Origin: Hedera helix
Taxonomy: Eukaryota; Streptophyta; Magnoliopsida; Apiales; Araliaceae
DNA: 64,000 nt
Assembly: GCA_947179155.2 (NCBI GenBank)
Contig: OX359269.1
Coordinates: 54,921,024 to 54,985,023, forward strand
Reading direction: 5' to 3'
Positions within the stretch are counted from its first letter, which is position 1; each line of letters opens with the position of its first letter. The notes under the pieces are model-generated. The model ran no database searches. It worked only from the letters and a program-made list of their open reading frames with translations, and was not told the DNA's origin. The position numbers were made by a program, and so were the translations under genes. This document shows positions 13,416-26,300 of the stretch, one piece after another.

Positions 13416-13894
13416 TTTCTACTTTCTAGGATCTTTATTTTCTTATTTCAAGGTTTCTAATGTTCTAGGCATGTTGTTGAACGAGCTCATAAGCTAGCTT
13501 GTTGTGTCAGGATTTGTATGCTTTATCATTATTATTATTTATTAATTTTTTATAAATTGTGTGCTTTTGGTGCCTCCACTTCTCTCTTTCTCAATCTCCA
13601 GGTAGTTGTAAAATACATTTATAATTTGTTCTTTTGAAGTTTCAAATCGGATACGCGTCTTTTCTGGGCCTTAAAATCAAGCGAGCTTTGACTCCAATCT
13701 TGTCTTGTCTTGTCTTGGGGCAGTCAAATTTAAACTCATTCAATTCATTGATCACCATATAAATAAATACTCAAATCCTCTCTGAATGATCTAACTACAC
13801 ATATAGTAATACTGTATTTTCTTGTAGTTGACTCGTCTCTGCTTTCGACGTGCAAGGGACCATCATTTTTGACATATTGTCCAAGAACTTTTCT

Positions 13895-14238
13895 GGGGGG
13901 ACTGGGGAATAGGAACGGGCTAGCGATCGATTAATTTTTTTTATTTTTTTATTTTATTAAATGACTTTTAAAAAATAAATTTAAGTTTTTAAAATTAATT
14001 TTTTTTATAGAATACAATAATTTATATATGATTTTGATGCATATAATATAAACAAATAGTGTTTATAGATTGTACAGTAATACTTGTTTACATACATTCA
14101 AATCACACCTAAATTATTATATTCTGTAAAAAATTTAGTTCAACAAAATCAAATTTATTTATTTTAAATTATTTTAAAAAATTAAAAAATATTAAAAAAA
14201 TAAATCAATCGTTAGATGGGTCCCATTCCCTGTCCCCC
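13895..14238. mobile_element. 344-bp hairpin MITE, family B
   Basis: The termini mirror each other: GGGGGGACTGGGGAATAGG at the left, and GGGGGACAGGGAATGG when read inward from the right end. The symmetry continues through CTAGCGATCGATT / CTAACGATTGATT and nearly to the centre. Flanks AACTTTTCT and AAACTTTCT could be an imperfect 9-bp target duplication. Confidence 0.6.
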
Positions 14239-15304
14239 TAAACTTTCTTATTGTCCAATTAAGGTTCTTTGCGGGACTCTAATTTCTACTTAAAGATGGA
14301 ATTAATTTCATAGGATCAATTCAATCCATACACTGTTCTGTTCAACAAGTTCAAGCGGGTGTGTTGTCAATTACGTAGAAATTGTTTTGAAATACTGTAA
14401 TCCTACGTACAAATTGTAAGTTCATCCAGGCTGCACAAAGTTATAGCGGTGATGAAACTGCTGAATTTACATTGTGCTCTGCTCTCTCTATTTTATGAAA
14501 AGAGTTTTATTGAATAATATTTTTTAATTTTTATTATTAATAATATAAAATAATAAAATATTTCAATTTTATAATTATAATTTTATTATCATATCACTAC
14601 TACTGATTAAGTTAATAATTTATTATCATTAAAGATAAATATATGTTCTTAAGATTTACAAAATTTATAATTAAATAAAATTATTTTTGTAGAACAGACA
14701 AAATATAATTTTTCAATTAAATTTTAAGATCGCTTAAATGTTCAAAATAGATTAAAAATGTTAGTTGTACGTCGTCGTCTAAGGAATATAATAACATTAA
14801 AATTTTCAACGTTATATGTTAATGACGAGTCAGCGTTCACACCTCCTGCTTGGAAAAAAGAAAAAAGGCGGGTGTCCACCTACCTACCTTTCTTCGTATT
14901 ACCATCTAACAACCCATCGTGGAATAGTTGTGCACCAAGAGGACGCAAGAGGGGTCTAAACCCGAAGACCTTTCAATGCATTAATTAATTAAATTTTGTT
15001 GTTGGTGCAACAGACATTGACCAATCCTCACCAACTACGTCTGAAAAGAGATTTTTTCATCATCATCTACGTACTCATAGATTCAACTCTGGTGGGAGTG
15101 GGACTCTTCAAATTGCCCAAGTTCGGTAAACAGAATTGTTCTCTCATTCAACACCCTCTCTTTTTTATATATACATGCATGCATAGGTTACACAGAAACG
15201 AAAACGTTTCTTTTTAGCTAGTATATTATTAAAAAGGAAAAACTAATTCTTTATTATACATTTCATGTGTTTGGGTATATCTAACTAAGAACATATATAT
15301 ATAT
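14239..15304. other. AT-rich intergenic sequence
   Basis: No gene recognised. Frames of 73-76 codons at 14758-14988 and 14996-15217 have no family similarity and no splice context. Confidence 0.45.
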
Positions 15305-15590
15305 ATAGGCTCTAAAATAAATTATTAAAAAATGAATTAAGAACGAACTAATTAATTTAAAATAATAAAAAAAAGTATTTAGACAATAAAATTTAGTGAA
15401 AAATATACACATGCGGAAAAAATCATCTACAAAAAATTTCTTAAAAAAAATTCACCCCACTTTCCAATTGAATTTTTTTATCGATGATCTTCTCTACATG
15501 CATATATTTTTCACCAAATTTTATTGTCTAAATATTTCTTTACAATTTTAAATTAATTGGTTCGTTTTAGAATTTAACTGTATATATATA
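15305..15590. mobile_element. hairpin MITE inserted in a TA repeat
   Basis: Two arms, about 15340-15450 and 15460-15580, are inverted copies of each other. Both contain TATTTAGACAATAAAATTT and, further in, CATGCGGA / CATGTAGA. Both ends abut TATATATATA runs, as expected of a MITE that targets TA microsatellites. Element borders are uncertain because the flanks are repetitive. Confidence 0.6.
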
Positions 15591-15714
15591 ATTCATAATC
15601 AAAGTTGGATAAGAACATTATTTCATCCAACCCAATCTTGTCCGTCCGTTGCGAGATCCAATGACTAAGAAACAAACATATTGCATAACTATTATTAACA
15701 CTATCGCATAACAA

Positions 15715-15979
15715 TTATGCGGTATATGACCCACATAAAAAAATATTCATATTACTTGCATAGTTGTTATGCGGTATGTTCAAATTTTTATTTTTTTTTA
15801 AAGTTTGTTTTCTAACATAAACTGTTATGCGGCACATAAAAAAAAAAAATTGACATACCCTACAACTATTATGCGGTATGTTTAATTTTATTTTATTTAA
15901 AAAAAAATTCTTTCGCAAACTGTTTTGTGGTACATAAAAAATATATATTTTTAGATATAATGCATACCATTATTTGGTA
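15715..15979. repeat. spaced TTATGCGGTA repeats in the left foldback arm
   Basis: TTATGCGGTA or a one- to three-base variant occurs at 15715, 15767, 15825, 15869, 15923 and 15970, at steps of about 44-58 bp. Several copies are preceded by the inverse half-site, as in CGCATAACAATTATGCGG. Variants in the same reading (TTATGCGATA, TTATACGGTA, TGATGCGGTA, TTATACGATA, TTACGCGGCA) lie in the right arm at 20362, 20301, 20257, 20159 and 20110. Confidence 0.7.
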
Positions 15980-17413
15980 TGCCGATTTTTTTAAAATGTT
16001 TTTTCTTACTGCATAATATTTATGCTGTGACACCCCCAAATCTGGGCTCACACAGCCCAAACTTGAGTTGTCAAAAGACTACAACAAAATTATTACAAGG
16101 TAGAACAACATTCAACAATACAGTGTATAATAATACACAACTAAGACTTCACTATTATTATCACACTATTTTACAATATGTGAAAACTACGATAGTTATC
16201 CATCGGACTCTCACTCCATTCCCCGGCTAGACCCAGTTACATTATCATCTCCTGTTGAAAAGCAATGGAACAAAAGAAAGGGTAAGCTCAAATAATCCAA
16301 TAAAAAATATCATAACTAAGATAATGACGAATAAATTATCGTTAGCCTTCAACAGTTGAGTCTTGATAGATTAAAATAGACTACAAGGTTTATATCAAAA
16401 ACTGTAGTTAAATTCTTGAACAACGTTCAGATCAATAATAGCAACGGAATGAGCAATCTATTAGAAGAATAATACAGACTATAATGTTCACTTGCTTCTC
16501 TTTTTAGGAAAAACATCATCAACTTTTATCATCTGAAATACCATTAGTCAAGATAATACAAATTCACAGTTCCTGGTCATAATCATGCAGATCAACAGTT
16601 TATCTTTGCACTACGGGCCAAAGACATTCAATATAACACCAACAGTCATGATTATACCAGATTCAGCATTTGGTCATAATCATACCAAATAACAGTTCAT
16701 CTTTGCACTACGGACCAAAAAGAACATTCACCACGTGCCATAAAAGACACCGAACAGATGTATCGCATTTAACCTATTATATCGCCTTTAACAAATCATC
16801 TATTCAACAATTATATTGCATCTGTGCCCCCCGCCACAGATATTCACAACAACGTGATTTTGGATGATTAGAATGATATAAATGATGAACAGACGAAACA
16901 GGATAAATAATAAGTATCAGAAGTTTACTTTGTACAGATTCAAATAATGTCCAAATTGTCAACATGATGTGGAGTAAAATTCGAAAATGATATTCAAGAT
17001 CCACAGTTCAGAATAACGGTTACAGTTCAATAGAAAGGTTTACGTAAATAAGAAGGTTCAATTGAAATGATGAAGTGCAACTATTATGGAACATATAATA
17101 TTTTCAGGAATTATAGAAGCAATAGTTCCATAATAAGTTTCGATTTAGATATATGAAAGAAAATAATATCTCTTACCGTAGCAGGTTTAATTAACAAAAG
17201 GTGAAGGAAATTAATATCCCTTACCATAGTAAGTTTGAATAATGGAAGATGAAAAAAATGGTATCCCTTATGAGTATAAAATAAAATAATATCACTTATG
17301 AATATGAAAGAAAATGATATTACAAACGAATATGGAATAAAAATGTCATGTGATAATTCGTGTAGACGAATTATTTCCACAAGAGACAAATAAGAAATGA
17401 ATACAAAGAGTAA

Positions 17414-17600
17414 TTCACCAAACATGCGGTAATCCGCGTAGTCAGGTTATTCTCAGAAATTAATAAGGAATGAATACAAAAGGTTATTCACCAACAGGCG
17501 GTAATCCGCGCAGTAATGTTATTCTCAGAGATTAATAAGGAATGAATACGAAAGGTTATTCACCAACAGGCGGTAATCCGCGCCGTAAGGTTATTCCTAC
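17414..17600. repeat. about 73-bp tandem repeat, three units, inside the LTR
   Basis: Three units start near 17414, 17487 and 17559. Each carries TTCACCAAC-like sequence, then GCGGTAATCCGCG, a GC-rich palindrome. This is an internal array of the long LTR. Confidence 0.75.
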
Positions 17601-17999
17601 AAATTAATACATGGAAATAAATGACACATCTTATGAGTAAGAAAGAAACGATATTATTTTCGAGAATCAAATACTGATAATCTCTTACCGTAATAAGTTT
17701 AAATAATAGAATATAAAAGAAGATGATATTCCTTACCTTAACACGTGACTGAATATTGATTTAAATGAGGTTGATTAACTTGAACAGTACACGTACACTT
17801 ATAGATCTTCACAAATACTCAAGATGACTTAAGCACACTTAGGGAGAACTTACATAATAAGTATTTAGAGAGTGAAAGAAAGAACAAGTAAGGAAGTTTA
17901 TAAAAAATTCTTAAGTTAAGGCCTCTATTTATATCCAAAAGTCTTATCATAACCAAGATTTCCTAATTTAATCCAAACCGTTCATTTCAAGATAATGTT

Positions 18000-18235
18000 T
18001 AATCCATACCATTTATTTCATCTTTTAATTTTTTTTTAATCTAAACCATTTATTTAAAAATCATCTTTTAATCTATACCATCCATTTCAAATTCTATATT
18101 ATCTTTAATCTATACCATTTATTTCATCTTTTAAGATTCCCTTAATCTAAACCATTCATTTAAAGATTATCTTTTAATCTACACCATCCATTTCAAATTC
18201 TATATTATCTTTAATTTATACTATTCATTTTATAT
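18000..18235. repeat. about 106-bp tandem repeat inside the LTR
   Basis: The block containing CTTTTAATCTATACCATCC at about 18065 recurs at about 18171 with few changes, and a shorter CCATTTATTT module repeats around both. Confidence 0.65.
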
Positions 18236-20480
18236 TACCTAACTTTATATTATAAATAAATAATTTTATCAATTCAATTATTCAACAATAATTCACACTT
18301 ATTCATTATTATGACTAATTGTTATAAATACAGTGTAGTTGGTTCTCTGAGTTAGATATCAAGTCAATTAATAAATGAAATACAATTGTTTAAATAATAC
18401 CATAATAGAGATAACAATAATGCATAAAGTATGTAAAAGAAAGAATACGTTACTGTGTAATGACAATTATTGATTCAATAATGTGAATTACTGTGCATAT
18501 GACAATTATCAGTTTAATAATATGAATTATTGTGCATGTGACAATAAAGTCAAATATTGTACGATAACCACTTTATCGGTTTAATAATACGAAACACTGT
18601 GCAATGCCGTGTGCTACTATACAATACCGTGTGCTACTGTGCAATACCGTATGTTACTTGTAATACCGTATATTACTATTCTTTTACCACCGGATATTTT
18701 AACAATTAAAAGTAGTAGTACCATTGACCATTTAAAAATTGTTCATGTCATTTTCTATATCCGACAATTATTCTTTGTGGGGTCCACTAATGATTGGTTC
18801 GTACGGCGCCGTCGTACGAATATTCCCCGACTAAACGAATATTGTCCGACATAATATAATTTACACATAACATCCTTAACTCTTAACTTTATCAATTTAA
18901 CCATTTACTGTTTCATGAAAAAAAATATATATGAAGAAAAATTAAATTTTATATTTCATAAAATTCGGGGTCTTACATATGCGATAAGAGGAGAAGTTTT
19001 TTTTTTTCTCTTGCCACATAATTATTATACGATAAGAAAAAAAAATCTTATAAATATCACAGAACAATTATACCGTATTTATAAGATTTTTTAATTTAAT
19101 TTTTATTTTTTCTCCTGCCGAAAACAAAACGTGACATTTGCCCCATTCTTTAATTTCATTCGCAGCTTTGAAAGGGACGTTTGATCTTAGTTAAACAAAT
19201 AAAGCATTTCACCCATACACCGCTTCTCAATTCTGCTTTAAATTTTAATTTTAATAAACATACTAAGCAAAATAAAAATAATATTTATAACATATTAAAT
19301 AAATATTCAAAGTGAATAATTAAATATGGTTACCGTTTTATGCCTATAGGAGTTTAACTACTAAACTCCAATTCATAAATAAAAATATTTGTTGATTTTT
19401 AAAAATTAATTTATTAAATTTTATGATTTAAAATAAATCTATATTTTTAAATTTTTGGTTAATTTTTATTATTAGTTACAAATGTTTGAACTTTAATTAA
19501 TAAAATTACAAATTCGAGAAAAGTTAAAATATATCTGAAATGAATAATCGTTTATTCTAGCTCAATTAAACTTTAATGAGATGAAAATTTAAAAATTATT
19601 GAAATGACAATTTTATATTATTTATAACAGTGAAAAAATAACCACGTTAGTAATTCTTTTGTTCTGTTTAATATGTTTATTAAAATTAAAATCTAAAGTT
19701 GAATTGAGAAACGGAATCAATAGAAAAGATAAATTCCTTAAGATCTATCGAATTCAACTCAATTATTGATAGAATAAATAAATTTGTCAATTTTTAAAAT
19801 ATCTTTTTCAATTTAAAATTGTGGTGTAACGTGTATCGTTCCACGTTGTTCCTCGGACACGGAATAGATGAAATAAATTACGGTGTACGGGTGAAAATGC
19901 TTTATTTGTTTGACAAATTGGGGAGTAATGATCAAACGTCCCTTTCAAAGATGCAAATGAAATTAAAGCATGCCGCAAATGTCAGGTTTTGTTTTTGGTA
20001 GGAGAAGAAATTTTTTAAAAAAAATTCTTATATGCGGTGTACTCATAAGAAAAAAACAATTCCGACCACATAGTAGGAGATTTTTTTTTCATTCCTTATT
20101 ACATAATTATTACGCGGCAAAATAAAATTTAAAAGAAAAATAGCTTGACACATGACAATTATACGATATATTTAATTTTTTATGTACAGTAAAGTAGTTT
20201 GGGATGGAAATTTTTTTAAACTAAAATAAAAAAATTTGAACACAGCGCATAATAGTGATGCGGTATATTTATTTTTTATTTTTTATGTATGGCATAACAG
20301 TTATACGGTATGTTTGGGATAATATGAACATTTCTTATGTGGATCATATACTACACAATTGTTATGCGATAGTGTTAAAAACAATTATGTAGATTAGATT
20401 TCACAACGGACAAACAAGATTGAGTTGATTGAAATAGTATTTTTATTCAATTTTGGCTATGGATCATTCCTATATATATA

Positions 20481-23130
20481 TATATACATATAAACGAGGA
20501 AGGTTAATTGTAAGGATAATTTTGGTTGCAGCTGTACAAAAATTACATAATACAGAACAACAATTCTAGCAAAGCTAAAATAAGTGTACAACTACAACCA
20601 AAAGAGTTTCTACTCTCATCATTGCTTTAGCTAGCAATTTTTGCTTCATTTTGGAGCAGCATGTCTCGGTCCAAGTGTGAATCCAAAAACTAATTGTACC
20701 GTTAAATTTCGTCTAACATTGACCGCGACAAACGATATATATGATCCACATATACTGAAGGAAACCTTTATTTCTATAAATAACAAGATGGATAGTCCAA
20801 TTTGTCCTCGGAAATTAAGTAGCCGATCTTAACTTATATGTCCAATTGTGTACGTTGCTATAAGATGGATGAACTAAAACCTGTGTCCGATTAATCAACA
20901 CAAGCATGCATGCATATGGAAACATCCTCAATCTTGCTTCAAATATTCCTCCAAATTGAAATTCAGCTCAATTTAATTGACTATATATTAGCTATAATTT
21001 CCGAAATTATTTTGTTCCTTGTATAGTAGTCAGCCTGCATGCAAAAGATCGTACCATTTATTATACATTTTCTCTAATTTTAAAAATTAGGATTCCTTCC
21101 CATACAACTTTCACCCTATATTTATATAATAAGCTACAAAAGCATTACTTTTATTGACATCAGATGTTGGAATGAATGGTGAGAGATTTGTTGCGGTTGC
21201 TTTGAGTCTAAGGTTGACCTTTTAATACCTGTAAGTTTAATTTTTTTTTTTCAATTTTTTTTGGTTCGATCAATAAACAAAGAGTTTCTAAAGTCAATTA
21301 CTATTTTGCCCTCTATTAGGCCCACTTATATATATATGTATATATCATATTATGTCATTTGTCCAAAATTAGTAACGGATGTTACATCTTTTAGACAGAA
21401 ATTGATTTAGGGTAGGTTTTTTTAAATTATTTATGTAAGTTTGAGGGTGATTTATGATTAAAAAAAATTGAGGTAAGAGTTTGTAGAAAAGGTATAAATA
21501 AAAGCATTAATGTAATTTTGTATTTCAGTCATATATTAGTGGACCTTACTAAATAATAGATTTGACAAACAAAATAAATTGTATTTTAGGCCATTCTTTA
21601 GAGGAAAAAAGGAGCATATGCTATACTGTGATGTTTGTTTGTTTAACAAACTGAAATGCGGATTTGTGTTCTACTTCCTTTAGATATAAAATACTCCTAC
21701 AAACAACACTTGATTTGTCAGCTAAATAGCTGAGCTAGATTACTAATTAGAGCCGGCGGAATAATTTGCTTAATTAGAAACAATCTATTTATCTCGTAGG
21801 CGAGGAAATCTCGAGCGCTAGGGTTAGGGTTTTGTCGTGATTCAGGAGACAAGAAATTTATGAAAAATCGAAATCAATCGAGAGATTGGAGAGAGAAAAA
21901 GAAAAGGTGAGCAATTATTCGAGTAACACAAGGTAGAACTCTCGGGGTTTTGGCATAATCGCTAGTGTTCGAGAGCCTCTGTCAAGTATTAGATTTTGAG
22001 GGAATCCGAGTTCAACTTCAAGGGTCCAAGTGTAATTATGAGTGTCTCAAAGTTAGAACTCAATTCCGAATAGCCAACAAATTCCAAAAATGTTCCCACT
22101 CCTTTAATTTCAAAGAGAATTCTTCTTGTGACTTCAAAGTTCTTTAAATTCCAAAAGTCACTCCTCCTATGAGATGAGAAACTATTTATAGAATTTTTTG
22201 GGAAATGGGTCATGTGCTAAGTATGTGACTCAAAAAAATTCTAAAAATACCCTTAATAATAAGAAAATTCCCAGAATACTTATGTTTACCTAGTTAATAC
22301 CCATTTCGTCCGATACTTCAAGTCACCAATCTAATTTCTCAATTGATTACCAAAATGAGTTGTCCACACGAACCTTCTGTCTTGAAACTAGTGACAGCAA
22401 CTCTCAAGTTACGTTTTTCAAGATTTTCTTATTTTTCGGTCTTTGATTATTCATTCGTTATAAGTTAGTTCATTGTTAATTTATTTCTGTCTTATTCGCT
22501 TTAGTTTATTAAATTCATTAGGTCAAATATAAATTCTAATTTTATACATGGCTCACATGTCTTATTCTCTTTTCCATTTTTTTCCTTTGATTTTTGTATG
22601 CTTTGCGGAAAATACTAGTATAACAATGGTGGACAGATATGGCTGAAAATAATTGACTTGGAGTGGTACCACCAACCAAAAGAGTAGATTATAACAAATA
22701 CTATATGGACTACACCTAGTCGGCAGCGGATGTGCTAATTTGAACTTTGAATATATACTGTTGGGCTGCCCTCACCTTCTTTACTTTTTTATTCTTTGCA
22801 TCTAATTTCAGCACGAGGTACTCTTCCCCCAAACTGAATTTTTTTAAAAAAAATAAAAAGAAAGAGGAAAAGAAAAAAGGATGGGGAAAATAAAAATTAT
22901 TAATTAATCCCAGAATCCGAACAGTGAAGATGTTTTTATATATAAATAGTCCCCCTAAGTTTAATAGAAATGGACTCAATCCACCAGTTCTGATCAGGAC
23001 TTCCAGTTTCCAACACTCTGAAACTAAGGAGAGATTCGTTCTTCGAAATAATTGCCATCTACAAATAGGGTGGGGCTACCGGATCGGAAATTTCAACACT
23101 CCACCAACCCAACCAAACCCCACTTCGGCT
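20481..23130. other. intergenic between the foldback element and the ABCG gene
   Basis: AT-rich. A frame at 20641-20832 is not recognised. The stretch 21800-22250 is less AT-rich, has CTATTTATAG at about 22188 and several CT-rich blocks, and could be a degraded LTR, but no ends were found. The proximal 250 bp should be the ABCG promoter. Confidence 0.4.
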
Positions 23131-23134
23131 TGTT

Positions 23135-23140
23135 TATAAA
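23135..23140 (+). promoter_or_regulatory. candidate TATA box of the ABCG gene
   Basis: TATAAA in the context GTTTATAAAGAGG, 255 bp before the start codon. A transcription start near 23165 would leave a leader that may contain a 116-bp intron (donor GTGAGT at 23263, acceptor TGTCAG ending at 23378). Position-based inference only. Confidence 0.4.
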
Positions 23141-23394
23141 GAGGAGTGCAAATTATAAAACTGCGCGCTTCTTATATATCTTGTGTAAATTAATTAAATC
23201 CGGGAACTAATTCTTCCCTTAGTTCCTTCTACTCTCGATCTATCTCATCTCAGCGCTTAATTGTGAGTCCTTAATTAATTATTAATTTTGTGCAGCATGC
23301 ATTACTAAATTAAGCGCATGATCAGCAATGACTATGGTATTAGTTAATTTATTTTTCTTCCAAATTCATTTGTGTCAGGAGAAGAAAAAACAAG

Positions 23395-26300
23395 ATGGAG
23401 GAAGAGAAAGGTGTCGATCAGTTTCCTGCAGAAAGGCGTTCAGGGCGAAGAACGAGCAGGAGCCTGAGCAGAAGTGTGAGCAAGGCGGCGGCCAGTTGGG
23501 GTGTGGAGGTGGAAGTTTTCGGGAGTACGAGACGGAGCAGTCGTGCCGCGGATGAAGATGAAGAAGCTCTGAGATGGGCTGCTTTAGAGAAGTTACCTAC
23601 CTACGATAGATTAAGGACAACTATCATGAAAAATTATTCACAAAATACTACTTCTCGAAATCAAGCAACTACTGCGCCGCTGCACAAAGAGATTGATGTC
23701 CGAAAGCTGGGTATCAATGATAAACAACAGTTTATTGATAGGCTCTTTAAGGTTGCTGAGGAAGATAATGAGAAGTTCTTGCGCAAGCTTAGAGATCGAG
23801 TTGACAAGTACGTACTCCGGCCTAATTGCTACTACCTAGCTTAATTGCCTTAGCTACCACTTTTCTTTTAATCTTTTTACCTACTTAATTAATTCCTATA
23901 TTTCTTAAGTACTTGTATATACCAACTTTTACCTTTTCTTTTTCATGTTTAATTTCGACTCCAGTTTTAAATTAATATGGTTCAACATTTTATTATCGGC
24001 CTCCTTAGCTAGCTAATATAAAACATTAATTATAAAGTCCTATAGTATGCTCCAGTGACTGCAGGTTAGATTTGTCGAATACTTCATTTTTGGTTATTCG
24101 TATTAAAGTATGTTTTTAGAGGTTTTTTGTTTTACACAAAAAATTATTAAATACTCTTATAGCACCTGTCACGTGGTACTTCACACCATTCAGTTATTAT
24201 CATTTTAATACTTAAAATAAAATAATTTATTTTAAGTGTTAAAATAACAACACATAAATAATATAAAATACAAAATAATAAATATCTCAGAATCACTGAA
24301 TAATTGCTCGTATTAAACTCACGTAACCATATTATGACTATGGCCTTGTGTGTTAACGAATGTGTTAACGAGAAAAAGGTTGATGGTGTTTTTTTGCTCT
24401 ACTCCCTTAAGTTTGCCTTAATTCCGATGAACCCCAAGTTTTTTGACTATTCCACTCATCTCCCCTCATATTCTCCAACTGAATTGCTCCACTTGCTCAA
24501 TATAGTCTTTTCGTATATCAAAAAAAAAAAAAACACCACAAACCGTATCGTCATTGGTAATTATCTGTCGTCACCTAATGGATTGGGTATTGTCACGGCA
24601 AACGCAAGCTGGCTGTGATCCTGATTATATGAGAGTGAACAGGGCTCTGTTGAGTCGTTTGGCTGGCAGTACTTTTTTGCATTATTTCGGTGGTAATATG
24701 GCTTTTGGGTATCTACGTCAACTGGTGAATGGCCTTAAATCTTAAAATTGAAGAATCCAACCAAGGAATGCTGGAATCATACCTGAGGGATGTCAGTGAT
24801 ATAATCAGAAACCTTTGGGGATGTTAGTGAATTAGAGCATACATAGGGAGGGTAGGCATAATTAACCAAGCTTTTCATGCAGCTGTTTTACTCTAATTTA
24901 AGGCCCAGGGGTAACATCCATGTCTCTTTCTTCTTTCTAAATGTATGGTGCAGTTATCATCTTTAACCGGAATCAAACCGTGTATTACGATTTAAATTAT
25001 AAAAATAATTATAATCCCAGTTAATTAAATTGTTTGATTATTAACGATTTTGATTAATATTTTCAATTACGGTTGCTGCTATTCTGACAAAAGTAAGCAA
25101 GTAAGTAATTAATAAAAGAAGTAAAATTACACCTATTATCCACTATTAATATTGTTAGTAATGTATTTATAAAATTATTAAAACTTAGAAGCAATATTAT
25201 GCCATAAAAAATATGAATACTCTCCATAAATTTGTTATATAAATAATTAAAAAACTAGTAACACTTAGACAATTAATTTATTCATGGATGCATTTTCTAT
25301 TATTAAATTAGTAATTATAACCTAGAGTTTTATCATACATATGTGTGTGTATTGGTTTTGGTTTTGGTTTGGTTAATTTAGTGCGGTTTTTCGCTAATAA
25401 TCGTTGTTGTAATTAAATGTGCTGATTGATTTTTTTCGCTTTTGATTTATTAAATTTTTTATTAGTTACAGTTTTTTGTTGATTCTTCAGTTTTTGCTTC
25501 TTTTTTTCTTCAACCCTATCAAAAAGTAGTTAGTGATTTTTTTTATAAAGTTTTATTTTATCAAACAAACTTGTCAATTTCTTCAACTAATACTAAGTTT
25601 AATGTGTGGTAGGAAATACGTAAGCAAAGTCCGGCTTTGTCGTTGTGATTATCAAGCTAATAATTAACTTGTATACTTTTGACTCTGTCGGGGTTTAGCT
25701 ATATATCTCATATAAGGCTCAAAAAATTGAGTCAAAGCAAGTAATAATAAATTTATGTAACCATGTCTAGCTCCTTTAAGTAACACCACAACTTGTATTT
25801 ATGTGTTTTTTTAATTCTTTTTCTCACCATGGTTGCAGGGTAGGGATCACCCTTCCGACTGCAGAGGTTAGATTTGAGCATCTATCGATAGAAGCCGATT
25901 GCTTCGTTGGGGATAGAGCCCTTCCCACCTTGCCAAATGCTCTAAGGAATACTGTCGAATCGGCTTTGGGTTGCCTTGGGATTAGATTGGCCGAGAAAAC
26001 AAGAGTCACCATTCTAAAAGATGCATCTGGGATTATTAAGCCATCCAGGTATATATATGCACCGAGGAGTTTTAGGATAATTATATACTACTAGTAACAA
26101 TTAGTAAAATTAAAGATTCAAGAAATAATAATGTTTATGACAACTCACATGGTGGTTGAATGATTATGCCACTAATCTGTACGTAATCAATTTGCAAAAA
26201 TTCTTTAATGTTATAGGATGGCCCTACTATTAGGTCCACCTTCTTCTGGGAAAACAACCCTTTTGTTAGCTTTGGCTGGAAAGTTGGACTCGAGCTTAAA

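Larger units (their letters stand above)
16026..18977. mobile_element. solo LTR (LTR retrotransposon remnant), 2952 bp
   Basis: The insertion starts TGTGACACCCCCAAA and ends GGGGTCTTACA, so it has the TG...CA ends of an LTR with a short imperfect terminal inversion. It is flanked by identical TATGC at 16021-16025 and 18978-18982, a perfect 5-bp target duplication. It lies within the left arm of the foldback element, so it is younger. No retroviral-type coding region is seen inside. CTATTTATAT at 17924-17933 could be the LTR promoter TATA box in plus orientation. The TGTAAGACCCC start seen from the other end is also LTR-like, so orientation is not settled. A long non-autonomous element is the alternative. 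Confidence 0.78.
15590..20480. mobile_element. foldback (long terminal inverted repeat) element, interrupted by a nested insertion
   Basis: The right arm (about 19655-20470), read in reverse complement, matches the left arm (15600-16025 continued at 18978-19290). Matching landmarks are CAATCTTGTCCGTCCGTTG near 15632 against the inverted copy near 20420; AACACTATCGCATAACAATT near 15700 against 20375; GCTTTGAAAGGGACGTTTGA near 19165 against 19940; and TTTTAATTTTAATAAACATA near 19240 against 19680. Without the nested insertion the arms are about 0.75-0.8 kb around a loop of about 360 bp. No transposase frame is visible. Both ends lie in short TA runs, so the target duplication cannot be read reliably. 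Confidence 0.75.

Noticed and set aside
21160..22480. Possible Copia-type LTR (a TGTTGG start at about 21166 and CTATTTATAG at about 22188)
   Set aside because: No matching CA end and no 5-bp duplication could be found, so no element is called.
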